From: Sphingomonas sp. ERG5
GTDB lineage: Bacteria > Pseudomonadota > Alphaproteobacteria > Sphingomonadales > Sphingomonadaceae
NCBI RefSeq assembly: GCF_000803065.1
Contig: NZ_JSXI01000018.1
Coordinates: forward strand, 62,001 to 126,000
Length of the DNA stretch: 64,000 nucleotides
Reading direction: 5' to 3'
Below the pieces are notes generated by a model that worked only from the letters and a program-made list of their open reading frames with translations, had not been told where the DNA came from and searched no databases. Both the position numbers and the translations under genes were made by a program. Below, in pieces: positions 35,183 through 44,292 of this stretch. Position 1 is the first letter of the stretch. Each line of letters starts with the position of its first letter.

Positions 35183-35793
35183 CCGAGGAGGAGGGACAGC
35201 AATGGATCGTCGATCGCTTTGGCAACCAAGGCCATTCGCGCCTGGCGCATCTCGCCGCACTTGTTCGGGCGGAAGCGACACATCAGAATCTGGTCTCTGC
35301 CTCGACGCTCGATTCCCTATGGGTTCGGCATATCGTCGATTCCGCTCAGCTCTTGCAGTTTGCGGACGGAATCGAAGGGAGTTGGCTTGATATCGGAACT
35401 GGTGCGGGTTTCCCCGGCATGGTCGTTGCGCTGTTGCGCGACCGCCCGACCATATTGGTTGAACCGCGCCGGCGGAGGGCTGATTTCCTTACTGTGATGG
35501 CTGGTGTCCTTGGCATTTCACACAGCGTCACCGTCATCGCGGCAAAAGTTGAAGCAGCGAATGTGTCTGCCGCAATTATTTCTGCGCGCGCCGTGGCGCC
35601 GGTTGATGTTTTGTTGACGTCCGCTGCCCATGTTGCGAGCATCGAGACCCGCTGGCTGTTGCCAAAAGGGCTTCGTGCGCGTGAAGAGGTGGCGCAAGCG
35701 CGGCAAGCATGGCATGGTATGTTTCACGTGGAACACAGCGTTACCGATCCTAACTCGCTCATCGTAATCGCCAGCAAGGTGTCTCGTCGATGA
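35179..35793 (+). CDS. rsmG: 16S rRNA (guanine-527-N7) methyltransferase RsmG
   Basis: 204 residues. SAM-binding motif I is [19 protein letters not shown], and [22 protein letters not shown] is the N-terminal family hallmark. It methylates G527 of 16S rRNA. Start and stop overlap mnmG and parA by 4 nt each. Codons near the 3' end ([11 protein letters not shown]) encode the second parS site, so this stretch is constrained both as protein and as DNA. Confidence 0.93.
   Translation: MTEEEGQQWIVDRFGNQGHSRLAHLAALVRAEATHQNLVSASTLDSLWVRHIVDSAQLLQFADGIEGSWLDIGTGAGFPGMVVALLRDRPTILVEPRRRRADFLTVMAGVLGISHSVTVIAAKVEAANVSAAIISARAVAPVDVLLTSAAHVASIETRWLLPKGLRAREEVAQARQAWHGMFHVEHSVTDPNSLIVIASKVSRR
35720..35735. 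other. parS centromere-like site 2 (inside rsmG)
   Basis: TGTTTCACGTGGAACA differs by one base from the canonical TGTTTCACGTGAAACA. It lies inside the 3' coding end of rsmG, 55 nt before parA, and encodes MFHVEH. It is about 9.4 kb from oriC and 2.4 kb from site 1. The other CACGTG cores noted in the window lack the flanking palindrome. Confidence 0.92.
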
Positions 35794-36578
35794 ATGTCAT
35801 TGCTGTTGCCAATCAAAAAGGTGGGGTCGGCAAGACGACCACCGCGATCAATCTTGGTACCGCGTTGGCCGCGACCGGAATGCGTGTCCTGATCATCGAT
35901 CTCGACCCACAGGGTAATGCATCAACGGGTCTCGGCATCAATCGCGCCGATCGTGATAAGTCGACTTACGACATCTTGCTTGGCGAAATGTCGCTTACCG
36001 AAGCAGCGATGCCGACCTGCGTGCCGATGCTGGATATCGTACCCGCGACCGCCGATCTGTCAGGTGCGGAGATTGAGCTGGTCGATTATGAGGAGCGCAC
36101 GCATCGGTTGAGCCGCGCGCTTGGCCGATGCGAAAGCCGTTGGGATGTCGTGCTGATCGATTGCCCGCCATCGCTCGGTTTGCTGACACTCAATGCAATG
36201 GTTGCAGCCAATTCGCTACTCGTGCCGCTGCAGTGTGAGTTCTTTGCGCTGGAGGGGCTCAGTCAGTTGCTCGGAACGGTCGAACGCATACGCGAACGCT
36301 TCAATCCCGGGCTGACCATACTCGGCGTCGCGCTGACCATGTATGACCGCCGCAACCGGCTCACCGATCAGGTCTCCGCCGATGTTCGCGCGGTGCTCGG
36401 CCGTGTCGTCTTCGAAACCGTCATTCCGCGCAATGTCCGTTTGTCTGAAGCGCCGAGCCATGGTGTTCCGGCGCTGATCTATGATTATCGTTGCTCGGGG
36501 TCGGAGGCCTATATTGCATTGGCCCGCGAACTGATCGCCCGTCTTCCCAAACCAGCCTCAGCCAGCAGGGCCGCATGA
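35790..36578 (+). CDS. parA: Chromosome partitioning ATPase ParA
   Basis: 262 residues. The deviant Walker A is VIAVANQKGGVGKTTTAINLGTALA with the signature Lys. Walker B and switch regions are VLIIDLDPQGNASTGLG and WDVVLIDCPPSLGLLTLNA. ParA dimers bind DNA and release on ParB-stimulated ATP hydrolysis, moving the origin region. It overlaps rsmG and parB by 4 nt each (ATGA). Chromosomal type, no N-terminal extension. Confidence 0.96.
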   Translation: MNVIAVANQKGGVGKTTTAINLGTALAATGMRVLIIDLDPQGNASTGLGINRADRDKSTYDILLGEMSLTEAAMPTCVPMLDIVPATADLSGAEIELVDYEERTHRLSRALGRCESRWDVVLIDCPPSLGLLTLNAMVAANSLLVPLQCEFFALEGLSQLLGTVERIRERFNPGLTILGVALTMYDRRNRLTDQVSADVRAVLGRVVFETVIPRNVRLSEAPSHGVPALIYDYRCSGSEAYIALARELIARLPKPASASRAA

Positions 36579-37480
36579 CAGATCAGGAACCAGGAGCCCT
36601 TGGCCGAATCAAACCTCGCTCTGGTCTTGGTCGTGGCCTCAATGCGCTGCTCGGCGACGTGGCACGCGAAGAACCGGTTGCCGAAGGCAGTGTAAAGTCC
36701 ACTGGGATCCGCACTTTGCCGGTCGGATCCCTCAGCCCGCATCCCGGGCAGCCGCGGCGGCATTTCGAGGAATCGGCGCTCGAGGAACTGGCCACGTCGA
36801 TTGCGGCACGCGGGCTGATCCAGCCGATTGTCGTGCGGCCGCATGGTAAGGGCTATCAAATTGTCGCCGGCGAGCGCCGTTGGCGGGCGGCCCAGCGCGC
36901 CAGGCTCCATGAAGTACCAGTAATCGTTAGAGATTTTGACGATGCGGAGACTCTGGAGGTCGCGCTTGTCGAAAATATTCAGCGCCAGGATCTGAATGCG
37001 ATCGAAGAGGCAGAAGCCTATCATCGGCTGATCGATGATTTCGGTCATACCCAGGATGCGCTAGGCAAGCTGGTCCATAAATCGCGCAGTCACATCGCCA
37101 ATCTGCTGCGCTTGCTCGATTTGCCGCAGCCAGTACAGGAGCGCGTTGTCACTGGCGATTTGACGATGGGCCATGCCCGTGCGCTGATCGGTGCGGCGGA
37201 TGTAGAAAGCCTTGCCGATCAGGTGGTTGCCAAGGGTCTTTCAGTACGTGAAACCGAGCGGCTGGCGCGTGCCGCGAAGCCCGATGCACAACGTGTGCGG
37301 CGCGGAGGGGATGGTGGTCGCGACGCCGATCTTGCTGCGCTTGAGCATCAGCTGGGTGATTTGCTCGGCTTGTCGGTGCGCATCGCGCATGGTCCCAAGG
37401 GCGGCACCCTGACGCTGAGCTATGCGACGCTCGACCAGCTCGACATGATTTGCCAGCGCCTGAGCGGGGAGCGGATTTAA
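36575..37480 (+). CDS. parB: Chromosome partitioning protein ParB
   Basis: 301 residues from ATG 36575 (MTDQEPGALGRIKPRSGLGRGLNALLG), overlapping parA by 4 nt. The CTPase N domain has box motifs SPHPGQPRRHFEESALEELATSI, PIVVRPHGKGYQIVAGERRWRAA and VALVENIQRQDLNAIEEAEAY. The HTH (LGKLVHKSRSHIANLLRLLDLP) binds parS. The C-terminal dimer domain ends TLDQLDMICQRLSGERI. Two cognate parS sites are in the same cluster. Confidence 0.95.
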   Translation: MTDQEPGALGRIKPRSGLGRGLNALLGDVAREEPVAEGSVKSTGIRTLPVGSLSPHPGQPRRHFEESALEELATSIAARGLIQPIVVRPHGKGYQIVAGERRWRAAQRARLHEVPVIVRDFDDAETLEVALVENIQRQDLNAIEEAEAYHRLIDDFGHTQDALGKLVHKSRSHIANLLRLLDLPQPVQERVVTGDLTMGHARALIGAADVESLADQVVAKGLSVRETERLARAAKPDAQRVRRGGDGGRDADLAALEHQLGDLLGLSVRIAHGPKGGTLTLSYATLDQLDMICQRLSGERI

Positions 37481-37500
37481 AAGGCGAGCGGGGAGCGGAT
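37462..37500. repeat. Short tandem duplication at the 3' end of parB
   Basis: GAGCGGGGAGCGGAT occurs at 37462-37476 and again at 37486-37500, a 24-nt period, with similar flanks (TTAAAAG and CTGAAAAG). The first copy holds the parB stop codon region, the second is non-coding. It looks like a recent local duplication with no clear function. Confidence 0.7.
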
Positions 37501-37532
37501 CTGAAAAGATCGGCGGGTAGAGTGGATTCGGC

Positions 37533-38546
37533 TCAGCGTTGCCGTGCGGCCATCCGTGCGACGGCAAGGATGGCCGATTGTGCGAGGACATTGCCGGCGC
37601 TCGCTGATCCCATCATGCCGCGTTCAGCCTGGCGAATGCGGTCGATCGCGACGGTGATCCGGTCGCTCCGCCAATGTCGCAAGGCGCGTGCGGTAATTGC
37701 TTTCTCCCGAAAGAACACGCCTTCCGACACTTGGGCGACGCCTGCGCCTGCGTCGATCTGTGCGCGCAGGTCGGCCAGCGTCATTAGCCGGCGAGCGAGC
37801 TGACGGAGTATCGGGATCGGCGAAACGCCGGCCTCGTCCAGTCGCGCCAGCTCGGTTCCGAGGATATCCGGCTGACCGTCAATCGCTGCATCGATTGCCC
37901 GACTCATCTCGGCATCGCCCAGATCAGCACCGATTGCATCGAGCGCTGCATCGTCGATTTCGCGCGGCCTATCGGGCGCTGCATCAAGATAGAGCGCAAT
38001 CTTCTCCAATTCGCGCGTCATCACCGATCGGTCACCGCCACTCGCGGTTGCCAATCGCATCGCCGTGTCGCCCGTGGTGCGCAAACCCTGTTCGCGCGCG
38101 ATCGTCACCGCCAGCTTCTCGGCATCGGCGCCCTCGGGCACATAACAGGCAAAGGCCATCGCACGCGGCGAGGCGAGGGCGAGCTTGACCAGCCTGGCGG
38201 AGGATTTGAGTGACGGGGCGATCGCGACCACCGGATTCCCGGCTCGCTCACCGTCGAGCAGCAAGGTAGCAGCTTCCACACATTCTTCGCCCGCACCCGT
38301 AATGCGAATATGCCGCGCGCCGCCGAATAGTGACAGCGATGCGGCTTCATCGGCCAACCGGCCGGGATTGGATTTCAGCGTTGAAGGTTCGAGATCGACG
38401 CGCTCGGCCTCCGGCCCCATTGTGCGCGCCAGCCGCACCGCCCATTCCTGCGCGCCAGCTTCGTCTGGCCCATGAAGGAGGTAAAGGCGGATGTCGGGAT
38501 TGGCGGCGTCGATCGCCCCGCGCAGTTGATTGGCGTTCGCCTTCAT
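37533..38546 (-). CDS. holA: DNA polymerase III delta subunit
   Basis: 337 residues from ATG 38546 (MKANANQLRGAIDAANPDIRLYLLHGPDEAGAQEWA). The HolA features are LYLLHGPDEAG, the degenerate nucleotide-binding domain, and KIALYLDAAPDRPREIDDAALDAIG, with helical C-terminal domains. Delta opens the beta clamp in the clamp loader. Last gene of the run DUF3576-leuS-lptE-holA; leuS, lptE and holA form the usual operon. Confidence 0.92.
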   Translation of the reverse strand: MKANANQLRGAIDAANPDIRLYLLHGPDEAGAQEWAVRLARTMGPEAERVDLEPSTLKSNPGRLADEAASLSLFGGARHIRITGAGEECVEAATLLLDGERAGNPVVAIAPSLKSSARLVKLALASPRAMAFACYVPEGADAEKLAVTIAREQGLRTTGDTAMRLATASGGDRSVMTRELEKIALYLDAAPDRPREIDDAALDAIGADLGDAEMSRAIDAAIDGQPDILGTELARLDEAGVSPIPILRQLARRLMTLADLRAQIDAGAGVAQVSEGVFFREKAITARALRHWRSDRITVAIDRIRQAERGMMGSASAGNVLAQSAILAVARMAARQR

Positions 38547-38568
38547 CGCCCCATCACCATCGGGGCCG

Positions 38569-39084
38569 TCATGGCGCTTTCGAGGCTTGCGTCCGTTGGG
38601 CGTAGAGCGCGACGCGTGAGACGATCTGTTCGGCGACGATGTCCGACAGTCGCTCGAGTGCGGTATTCTCCGCCGCGATCGTCGCATACTCAGATCCGAC
38701 CACGTCAATGCCGGCGTCCGATCCCGCCGTGGCATCAAGCAGCACCGTGCCTTTAGCGAGGTCGATCAACTGATAGCGTGCCCGCAGTCTCCGTTGCTCT
38801 CGTGCGACGCTGTTGTCACGCCGCACGCCGAGCCCAGTGATCTTGTCGTCGAGCCTGACTTCAAGCCGATAAAGCGGTGTGGCACCACCGGCCGCAAACC
38901 GGTCATTGAGTGCGTTCCCCATCAGCCAGCCGGCTTTGCCCTCGATCGGCGCAACCTGAATTCGGGTCAGCGTCGTTGCGACCGCGCCCGAGCCGCCACC
39001 CACATAAAGCGGCTTCAGGCTACAGCCCGACAGAGCGAGGGCTGCGAGAGCGAGCGGGGCGGCAAGGCTGGCGATGCGCTTCAT
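38569..39084 (-). CDS. lptE: LPS assembly lipoprotein LptE
   Basis: 171 residues. Signal peptide with lipobox ending [11 protein letters not shown] (Cys near residue 21), then [14 protein letters not shown] and a conserved early segment, with later [19 protein letters not shown] and [31 protein letters not shown]. It plugs the LptD barrel in the outer membrane for lipopolysaccharide export. Overlaps leuS by 4 nt and is followed 22 nt later by holA, the arrangement common in Proteobacteria. Confidence 0.9.
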   Translation of the reverse strand: MKRIASLAAPLALAALALSGCSLKPLYVGGGSGAVATTLTRIQVAPIEGKAGWLMGNALNDRFAAGGATPLYRLEVRLDDKITGLGVRRDNSVAREQRRLRARYQLIDLAKGTVLLDATAGSDAGIDVVGSEYATIAAENTALERLSDIVAEQIVSRVALYAQRTQASKAP

Positions 39085-41627
39085 GCGACGATGTTTATCA
39101 GACGATCGGGCACATAGATGATCTTTTTCGGCGTCTGGCCCTCCAGGATGCGCTGGACGTTCGCATTGGTGAGTGCGATCGGTTCGACCGTTTCGCGTGG
39201 ACTGCCCTTGGGCATGGTCAAAGCATCGCGCAGCTTGCCATTGACCTGCACCGCGATCGTCACTTCGTCCTCGACCAGTAACGCCGGATCGACTTTGGGC
39301 CAGGCCGCATCGGCGATCAGGCCTTCTTCACCGGACGCGGCCCAGGCTTCCTCGGCCAGATGCGGCGCCATTGGCGCGACGAGGCGCATCAGCGTGCGAA
39401 TCGCGTTCGCACGCGAGGCGGATGGGCCGGCGCGCTCGATCGCGTTGACCAGTTCGTACAGCTTGGCGACTGCCTTGTTGAAGGCGAGCGCTTCGATATC
39501 GATCGCGATGCCGGCGATCGTCTGATGCAGCTTGCGGTCGATCGCGACATCGCTGCCTTCGGCCGCTTCAAGGCCATCGAACAGCCGCCACAGGCGCTGC
39601 GTAAAGCGCCACGAGCCCTCGATTCCGGCCTCGCTCCATGGCAGGTCGCGTTCCGGCGGCGAGTCGGAGAGCATGAACCAGCGCACCGCGTCCGCGCCAT
39701 ACTGGTCGACGATCGGCTCGGGATCGACCGTATTCTTCTTCGACTTGGACATCTTCTCGACCCGGCCGACCGTGACGGCTTCGCCGGTAGTGATCTCGAA
39801 CACGCCATTGTCGCGCCGCTCGATATCATCGGGCGACAGCCAGAGCGGTTTGCTGATGATGTCGATGCCGTCGGTGCCCGTCTCCTGCACGATTCGGCTA
39901 TAGGTTTCGTGCGTCACCATGCCCTGAGTGAACAGCCCGGCGAAAGGCTCGGTCACATCGAGCTGTCCGATATGTTTCAGAGCGCGCGTCCAGAAGCGTG
40001 CATAGAGCAAGTGCAGGATCGCATGCTCGACCCCACCAATATACTGGCCCACCGGCAGCCATTTCTCGGCCACCTCACGGTCGAACGGCTTGTCCTTGGG
40101 CTGGCTGGCGAAGCGGATGAAATACCAGGACGAATCGACGAACGTGTCGAGCGTATCGGTCTCACGCCGCGCCACGCCGCCACAGTTCGGGCAATCGACA
40201 TGCTTCCAGGTCGGATGGCGGTCGAGCGGGTTACCGGGAATGTCGAAACTGACATCCTCAGGCAGCACCACCGGCAATTGCTCGCGCGGCACCGGCACCG
40301 CGCCGCACGCGTCGCAATGGATGATCGGGATCGGCGTGCCCCAGTAGCGCTGGCGCGATACGCCCCAGTCGCGCAGCCGGAATACAGTCGAGCCCTTGCC
40401 CCATCCGTCATCTTCGGCGCGGCGGATCACGGTGCGCTTGGCATCCTCGACATCCATCCCGTCGAGGAAATGCGAATTCACCAGCGTACCGGGTCCGGTA
40501 TAGGCGTCATTGCCCGTAAAGACGGGATTCTCGATTTCGCCATCGGACACGACACGGTGCACGGGCAGGGCATATTTGCGCGCGAAATCCAGATCGCGCT
40601 GGTCGTGCGCCGGCACGCCGAACACTGCACCTGAACCATAGTCCATGAGCACGAAATTGGCGATATAGACCGGCAATTGCCAAGTCGAATCAAAGGGATG
40701 TGTCGCACGCAGTCCGGTGTCGAAGCCGAGCTTCTCCTGTGTCTCCAGCTCCGCCGCGGTGGTCCCGCCGCGCTTGCACAGCGCGATGAACTCGGCCGCC
40801 GCCGGATTCGCCTCGGCAACCGCGCGCGCGATCGGATGGTCCGCCGCGACCGCGACGAAGCTTGCGCCGAAAATGGTATCGGGCCGGGTGGTGAACACCT
40901 CGACCTTTCCCCCGTCGCCGAGCGCGAAGTTGAAAGTCAGCCCCTGGCTGCGGCCGATCCAGTTCTCCTGCATCAGCTTGACCTTGTCGGGCCAATGTTC
41001 GAGCGCGCCGAGGCCGTCAATCAACTCATCAGCGAAATCGGTGATCTTGAGGAACCACTGGCTCAGCTTGCGCCGTTCGACCAACGCGCCCGAACGCCAG
41101 CCGCGTCCGTCGATGACTTGTTCATTGGCCAGCACGGTCATGTCGACCGGGTCCCAGTTGACCGCCGATTCCTTGCGATAGACCAGGCCGTGCGCGAACA
41201 GGTCGAGGAACAATGCCTGCTCGTGCCCGTAATAATCGGGTTCGCAGGTCGCCAGTTCACGTGTCCAGTCGAGCGCGAAACCGAGCCGCTTCAGCTGCGC
41301 CTTCATCGTTGCGATATTGGCGCGGGTCCAGCCGCCAGGATGGACGCCTTTTTCCATCGCGGCATTCTCGGCCGGCATGCCGAAAGCGTCCCACCCCATC
41401 GGATGGAGCACTTCATGTCCGATCATCCGGCGATAACGCGCAAGGACGTCGCCCATCGTATAGTTGCGGACATGGCCCATATGGATCCGGCCCGATGGGT
41501 ACGGAAACATCTCGAGCACATAGGAACGGGGCTTCGCTGAATCGTCGCGCGCGGCGAAGGTGCGGCGTTCTTCCCACACCGCCTGCCACGCCGCGTCCGC
41601 CTTCAGCGCATTGAAGCGCGAGGCCAT
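39081..41627 (-). CDS. leuS: Leucyl-tRNA synthetase
   Basis: 848 residues, full length. The HIGH-type motif is in [21 protein letters not shown], the KMSKS motif in [15 protein letters not shown], and the CP1 editing domain shows [21 protein letters not shown]. Zinc cysteines are in HCDACGAVP and [12 protein letters not shown]. It charges tRNA-Leu in the cytoplasm. Upstream of lptE with a 4-nt overlap. A long antisense frame covers part of it but is not coding. Confidence 0.96.
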   Translation of the reverse strand: MASRFNALKADAAWQAVWEERRTFAARDDSAKPRSYVLEMFPYPSGRIHMGHVRNYTMGDVLARYRRMIGHEVLHPMGWDAFGMPAENAAMEKGVHPGGWTRANIATMKAQLKRLGFALDWTRELATCEPDYYGHEQALFLDLFAHGLVYRKESAVNWDPVDMTVLANEQVIDGRGWRSGALVERRKLSQWFLKITDFADELIDGLGALEHWPDKVKLMQENWIGRSQGLTFNFALGDGGKVEVFTTRPDTIFGASFVAVAADHPIARAVAEANPAAAEFIALCKRGGTTAAELETQEKLGFDTGLRATHPFDSTWQLPVYIANFVLMDYGSGAVFGVPAHDQRDLDFARKYALPVHRVVSDGEIENPVFTGNDAYTGPGTLVNSHFLDGMDVEDAKRTVIRRAEDDGWGKGSTVFRLRDWGVSRQRYWGTPIPIIHCDACGAVPVPREQLPVVLPEDVSFDIPGNPLDRHPTWKHVDCPNCGGVARRETDTLDTFVDSSWYFIRFASQPKDKPFDREVAEKWLPVGQYIGGVEHAILHLLYARFWTRALKHIGQLDVTEPFAGLFTQGMVTHETYSRIVQETGTDGIDIISKPLWLSPDDIERRDNGVFEITTGEAVTVGRVEKMSKSKKNTVDPEPIVDQYGADAVRWFMLSDSPPERDLPWSEAGIEGSWRFTQRLWRLFDGLEAAEGSDVAIDRKLHQTIAGIAIDIEALAFNKAVAKLYELVNAIERAGPSASRANAIRTLMRLVAPMAPHLAEEAWAASGEEGLIADAAWPKVDPALLVEDEVTIAVQVNGKLRDALTMPKGSPRETVEPIALTNANVQRILEGQTPKKIIYVPDRLINIVA

Positions 41628-41642
41628 TGGATTGGGTACCTT

Positions 41643-42089
41643 TTATCCAGTGAGCGACGCGCGACGCAGATCGCGGGCGCGCGTCAGAATGGCGTCTTCC
41701 AGCTTCTGGACCGTCGCGGCCTTGACCGGGGCGGCAATCCATTGGCCGTTCTGGTTGACTTCGCGCAGCGCCGCGACGCGCAGTGCGTCGGCACGCAGGT
41801 CCTGATCGAGAATGGTCACCGTCACCTTGACCCGCTCGGTCGGCGCCGAGGGATTGATGTACCAGTCGGTGACGATCACGCCGCCGTTCGAATCGGTTTG
41901 CAGCAGCGGCATAAAGCTCAGCGTGTCGAGCGTTGCGCGCCACAAATAGCTGTTTACACCGATGGTGGTGATCTTCGACGCGGCGAGATCGGCCTGGGGG
42001 CGATCCTTGCCATGGCCGCACGCACCCAGCGCAAGAGCGGGAGTCAGGGCGAGCAAAGCCAGAAGCGCGGGGGCCGGACGGCGGATCAT
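41643..42089 (-). CDS. DUF3576 lipoprotein
   Basis: 148 residues from ATG 42089 (MIRRPAPALLALLALTPALALGACGHG). The lipobox is LGAC. Domain DUF3576 shows TTIGVNSYLWRATLDTLSFMPLLQTDSNGGVIVTDWYINP and later ADALRVAALREVNQNGQW. An alphaproteobacterial envelope family of unknown function, with leuS 15 nt downstream. The genes are probably cotranscribed. An outer-membrane location is likely but not shown. Confidence 0.85.
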   Translation of the reverse strand: MIRRPAPALLALLALTPALALGACGHGKDRPQADLAASKITTIGVNSYLWRATLDTLSFMPLLQTDSNGGVIVTDWYINPSAPTERVKVTVTILDQDLRADALRVAALREVNQNGQWIAAPVKAATVQKLEDAILTRARDLRRASLTG

Positions 42090-42318
42090 TGGCGGTTTCC
42101 TGGGCGTAATTTGAACATGAGCGTGCATCTATAGATGGTCTCACGCCCGCCGCAAGCACAGGCGAAAAGGGGGCCGGAAAGCAGGCTGGAAACCGGGGCA
42201 GGGATCGTTGCCTGTGGGCGGATTGCAACAGTTGTACAGAAAGCGACTCCGGGCAGTAGTGACTAGCGCCAGAATCATGTTAGGCGCGTTATGAATTCGG
42301 TGTGGAGTCGCGCCGGAA

Positions 42319-43047
42319 ATGAGGGTGCACGTGGTCGCTGGTCGCACGATTGTCGGGGTTGCTTTGGGGGCGCTGGTCGCCGCCGGCTTCGCTGTCGCGC
42401 CCGCACTCGGAGCGCCCGAGGCCCCGAATCGCGCGGAAAAGCGTCCGATCGCCATGCGCGGTATCGGATCTTTCACCCCGGCCTCGGCCGATCCGCGGCT
42501 TGCGGCTGTGCTCGCACGCAGCGGTCTCGATGCCACCAGCTTCCGCTTCACACCATCCGAATCACGCCGCAACATCAGCCGCGCAGTGACGGTGGCGGTT
42601 CGCGCGCGCTCGACGCGCAGTGCGCTCGACGCGGAACGGGCAGCGATCACGCCAATCCAGCCATCGGTCAGCCTCGCGCCGATCGCTTATAATCTCGGTG
42701 TCTCGGTCGGCTGGAAGCGTTTTGCGCTGTCGGGCGAGGTCGCCCGGGTCGACCTCGCCGCGCTGCCTGGCAGCCGCGAAAGCGTCGATCTCGGTATCAG
42801 CTATACTGGCCGCAGATTCAGCGGTCGAGTGAAGGCGGTCGCTGATCGTCCGCTCGCGAATTCGCCCAAGCTGGTCGAGGATGCGCCGGCTTATGCGCTC
42901 GATGTCGGCGGTTCCTATTCGCTGACCCGCAACCTCGATGTGACTGCGGGCGTACGTTACAAGTCGGAGGCAGAGCGACTGCCGCGTGTTGCCGACGAAC
43001 GCCGCGACAGCCAGGCTGTCTATATCGGAACCGCGTTCCGCTTCTGA
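42319..43047 (+). CDS. Exported protein with porin-like C-terminal end, family unknown
   Basis: 242 residues. A signal peptide is present (VHVVAGRTIVGVALGALVAAGFAVAPALGA). The C-terminal half has alternating strands (SVGWKRFALSGEVARVDL, SLTRNLDVTAGVRYKSEAERL) and ends VYIGTAFRF with terminal Phe, the typical Bam signal of outer-membrane barrels. It is small for a porin. No specific family recognised. Convergent with the thiamine-phosphate-synthase-like gene, overlapping by 28 nt. The 229 nt upstream (42090-42318) shows no clear motif. Confidence 0.7.
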   Translation: MRVHVVAGRTIVGVALGALVAAGFAVAPALGAPEAPNRAEKRPIAMRGIGSFTPASADPRLAAVLARSGLDATSFRFTPSESRRNISRAVTVAVRARSTRSALDAERAAITPIQPSVSLAPIAYNLGVSVGWKRFALSGEVARVDLAALPGSRESVDLGISYTGRRFSGRVKAVADRPLANSPKLVEDAPAYALDVGGSYSLTRNLDVTAGVRYKSEAERLPRVADERRDSQAVYIGTAFRF

Positions 43048-43601
43048 TTTTTACGCGTCGGCTGCTGCCACGCATCTATCGCCGCCCAGCCGTAAAAGCC
43101 TAGTCGAGCCGATCGACGGCCGCGCGACGGGTTCATGCCGCCAAGCGCGATACACTTCGTGCCGAGACCTTTTGTCATGAGCGCGGCGCGCACCGGCCCC
43201 AATGACGCCGCACCGGGATGAGTACGCGTCGGGAAGATCGGCGAAACGAAGATCAGATCCGCACCTGCGCGCTTGCCGGCAATTGCCTCGCGTCGCGAAT
43301 GCGCCGACCAGGTCCTGATCCCGCCGACCGGCAGCCGGCCTGGTCCATGAATACCCATTTCGCCGATCATCCGCTCCGCCCCCGCCCGGATCAGAATCAG
43401 GCCCTTGCGTCGGGCGAGCCGCAACAGGCGATCGAACAGCACGCGCCGCATCGGAAGGGCCGTATCGAAATGGCGAAATACCACTCCCGAACCTCGCGGC
43501 AGGGCCTCCAGCGCTCGCCATAATGTGTCGCCCAGGCGCTCGTCGGTCATCAGCCATCGGGCGGGCAACGGAATCGAGACGTCGGGGTGGCGAGCGGGCA
43601 C
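43020..43601 (-). CDS. Thiamine phosphate synthase-like protein
   Basis: 193 residues from GTG 43601, which has AAGGAG at 5 nt spacing; ATG 43550 is a shorter option. A TIM-barrel fold of ThiE/TenI type is suggested by GLILIRAGAERMIG, GIHGPGRLP, TWSAHSRREAI, AGADLIFVSPIFPTRTHPGA and IALGGMNP. The PTxT segment and SxH match thiamine phosphate synthase, but the usual Lys after PTxT is replaced, so the activity may be altered. Divergent from yggS. Confidence 0.72.
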   Translation of the reverse strand: MPARHPDVSIPLPARWLMTDERLGDTLWRALEALPRGSGVVFRHFDTALPMRRVLFDRLLRLARRKGLILIRAGAERMIGEMGIHGPGRLPVGGIRTWSAHSRREAIAGKRAGADLIFVSPIFPTRTHPGAASLGPVRAALMTKGLGTKCIALGGMNPSRGRRSARLGFYGWAAIDAWQQPTRKNQKRNAVPI

Positions 43602-43623
43602 AGCGCTCCTTATAGCAGCGCCG

Positions 43624-44292
43624 ATGTCTTCGCACGATCCCGCAACCCGTCTCGCCATCATCAATGAGTCGATCGCTCGCGCTGCCGACCTGGCGAAGCG
43701 CCGGTCGGGCGATGTGACGCTGATCGCCGTGTCCAAAACACAAACCGCCGAGGCAATCCTGCCGCTGCTTGCGGCAGGCCAGCGTGATTTCGGTGAAAAC
43801 AGGGTACAGGAGGCGGAGACCAAATGGCCGGCCTTGCGTGAGGATTATCCCGACACGGTCCTTCACCTGATCGGCCAACTTCAATCGAACAAGGCGGAAG
43901 AAGCGGTTGCCCTGTTCGACGGGATCCACTCGGTCGACCGGTCCTCGCTGGTCGCGGCGCTTGCCCGGGCGATGGACAAGACCGGGCGGCGACCGACCTG
44001 TTTCATCCAGGTCAATATCGGCGACGAAGGGCAGAAGGGCGGCTGCGCGATCGACGGCCTCGCCGCCTTGCTCGCCGAAGCACGTGTAGCCGGCCTGCCC
44101 ATTGCTGGCTTGATGGCGATCCCCCCGGCGATGGTCGATGCCGCGCCCTATTTCGCGCTATTGGCGAAGATCGCGCGCGACCATGGCCTGGCCGGGCTGA
44201 GCATGGGCATGTCGGGCGATTTCGAAACCGCGGTGACGATCGGCGCGACACATGTTCGCGTGGGCACCGCCCTATTTGGTGCGCGAGCATGA
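43624..44292 (+). CDS. YggS/PLPBP family PLP homeostasis protein
   Basis: 222 residues from ATG 43624. The PLP Lys is in LIAVSKTQTAEAILPLL and the barrel shows DFGENRVQEAETKW, LHLIGQLQSNKAEEAV and GLSMGMSGDFETAVTIGATHVRVGTALFG. A single-domain PLP-binding protein that buffers vitamin B6 rather than acting as an enzyme. Overlaps the HAD gene by 4 nt. TATAGC at 43611-43616, 7 nt before the ATG, may be a -10 box of a short-leader promoter. No ribosome-binding site. Confidence 0.92.
   Translation: MSSHDPATRLAIINESIARAADLAKRRSGDVTLIAVSKTQTAEAILPLLAAGQRDFGENRVQEAETKWPALREDYPDTVLHLIGQLQSNKAEEAVALFDGIHSVDRSSLVAALARAMDKTGRRPTCFIQVNIGDEGQKGGCAIDGLAALLAEARVAGLPIAGLMAIPPAMVDAAPYFALLAKIARDHGLAGLSMGMSGDFETAVTIGATHVRVGTALFGARA

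Noticed and set aside
39360..40634. Plus-strand frame of 424 codons opposite leuS
   Set aside because: Antisense to an essential, fully conserved gene; no domain and no ribosome-binding site.
41255..41275. Further CACGTG cores, as in leuS and at 19.58, 25.27 and 56.62 kb
   Set aside because: They lack the flanking GTTYC/GRAAC arms, so they do not qualify as parS.
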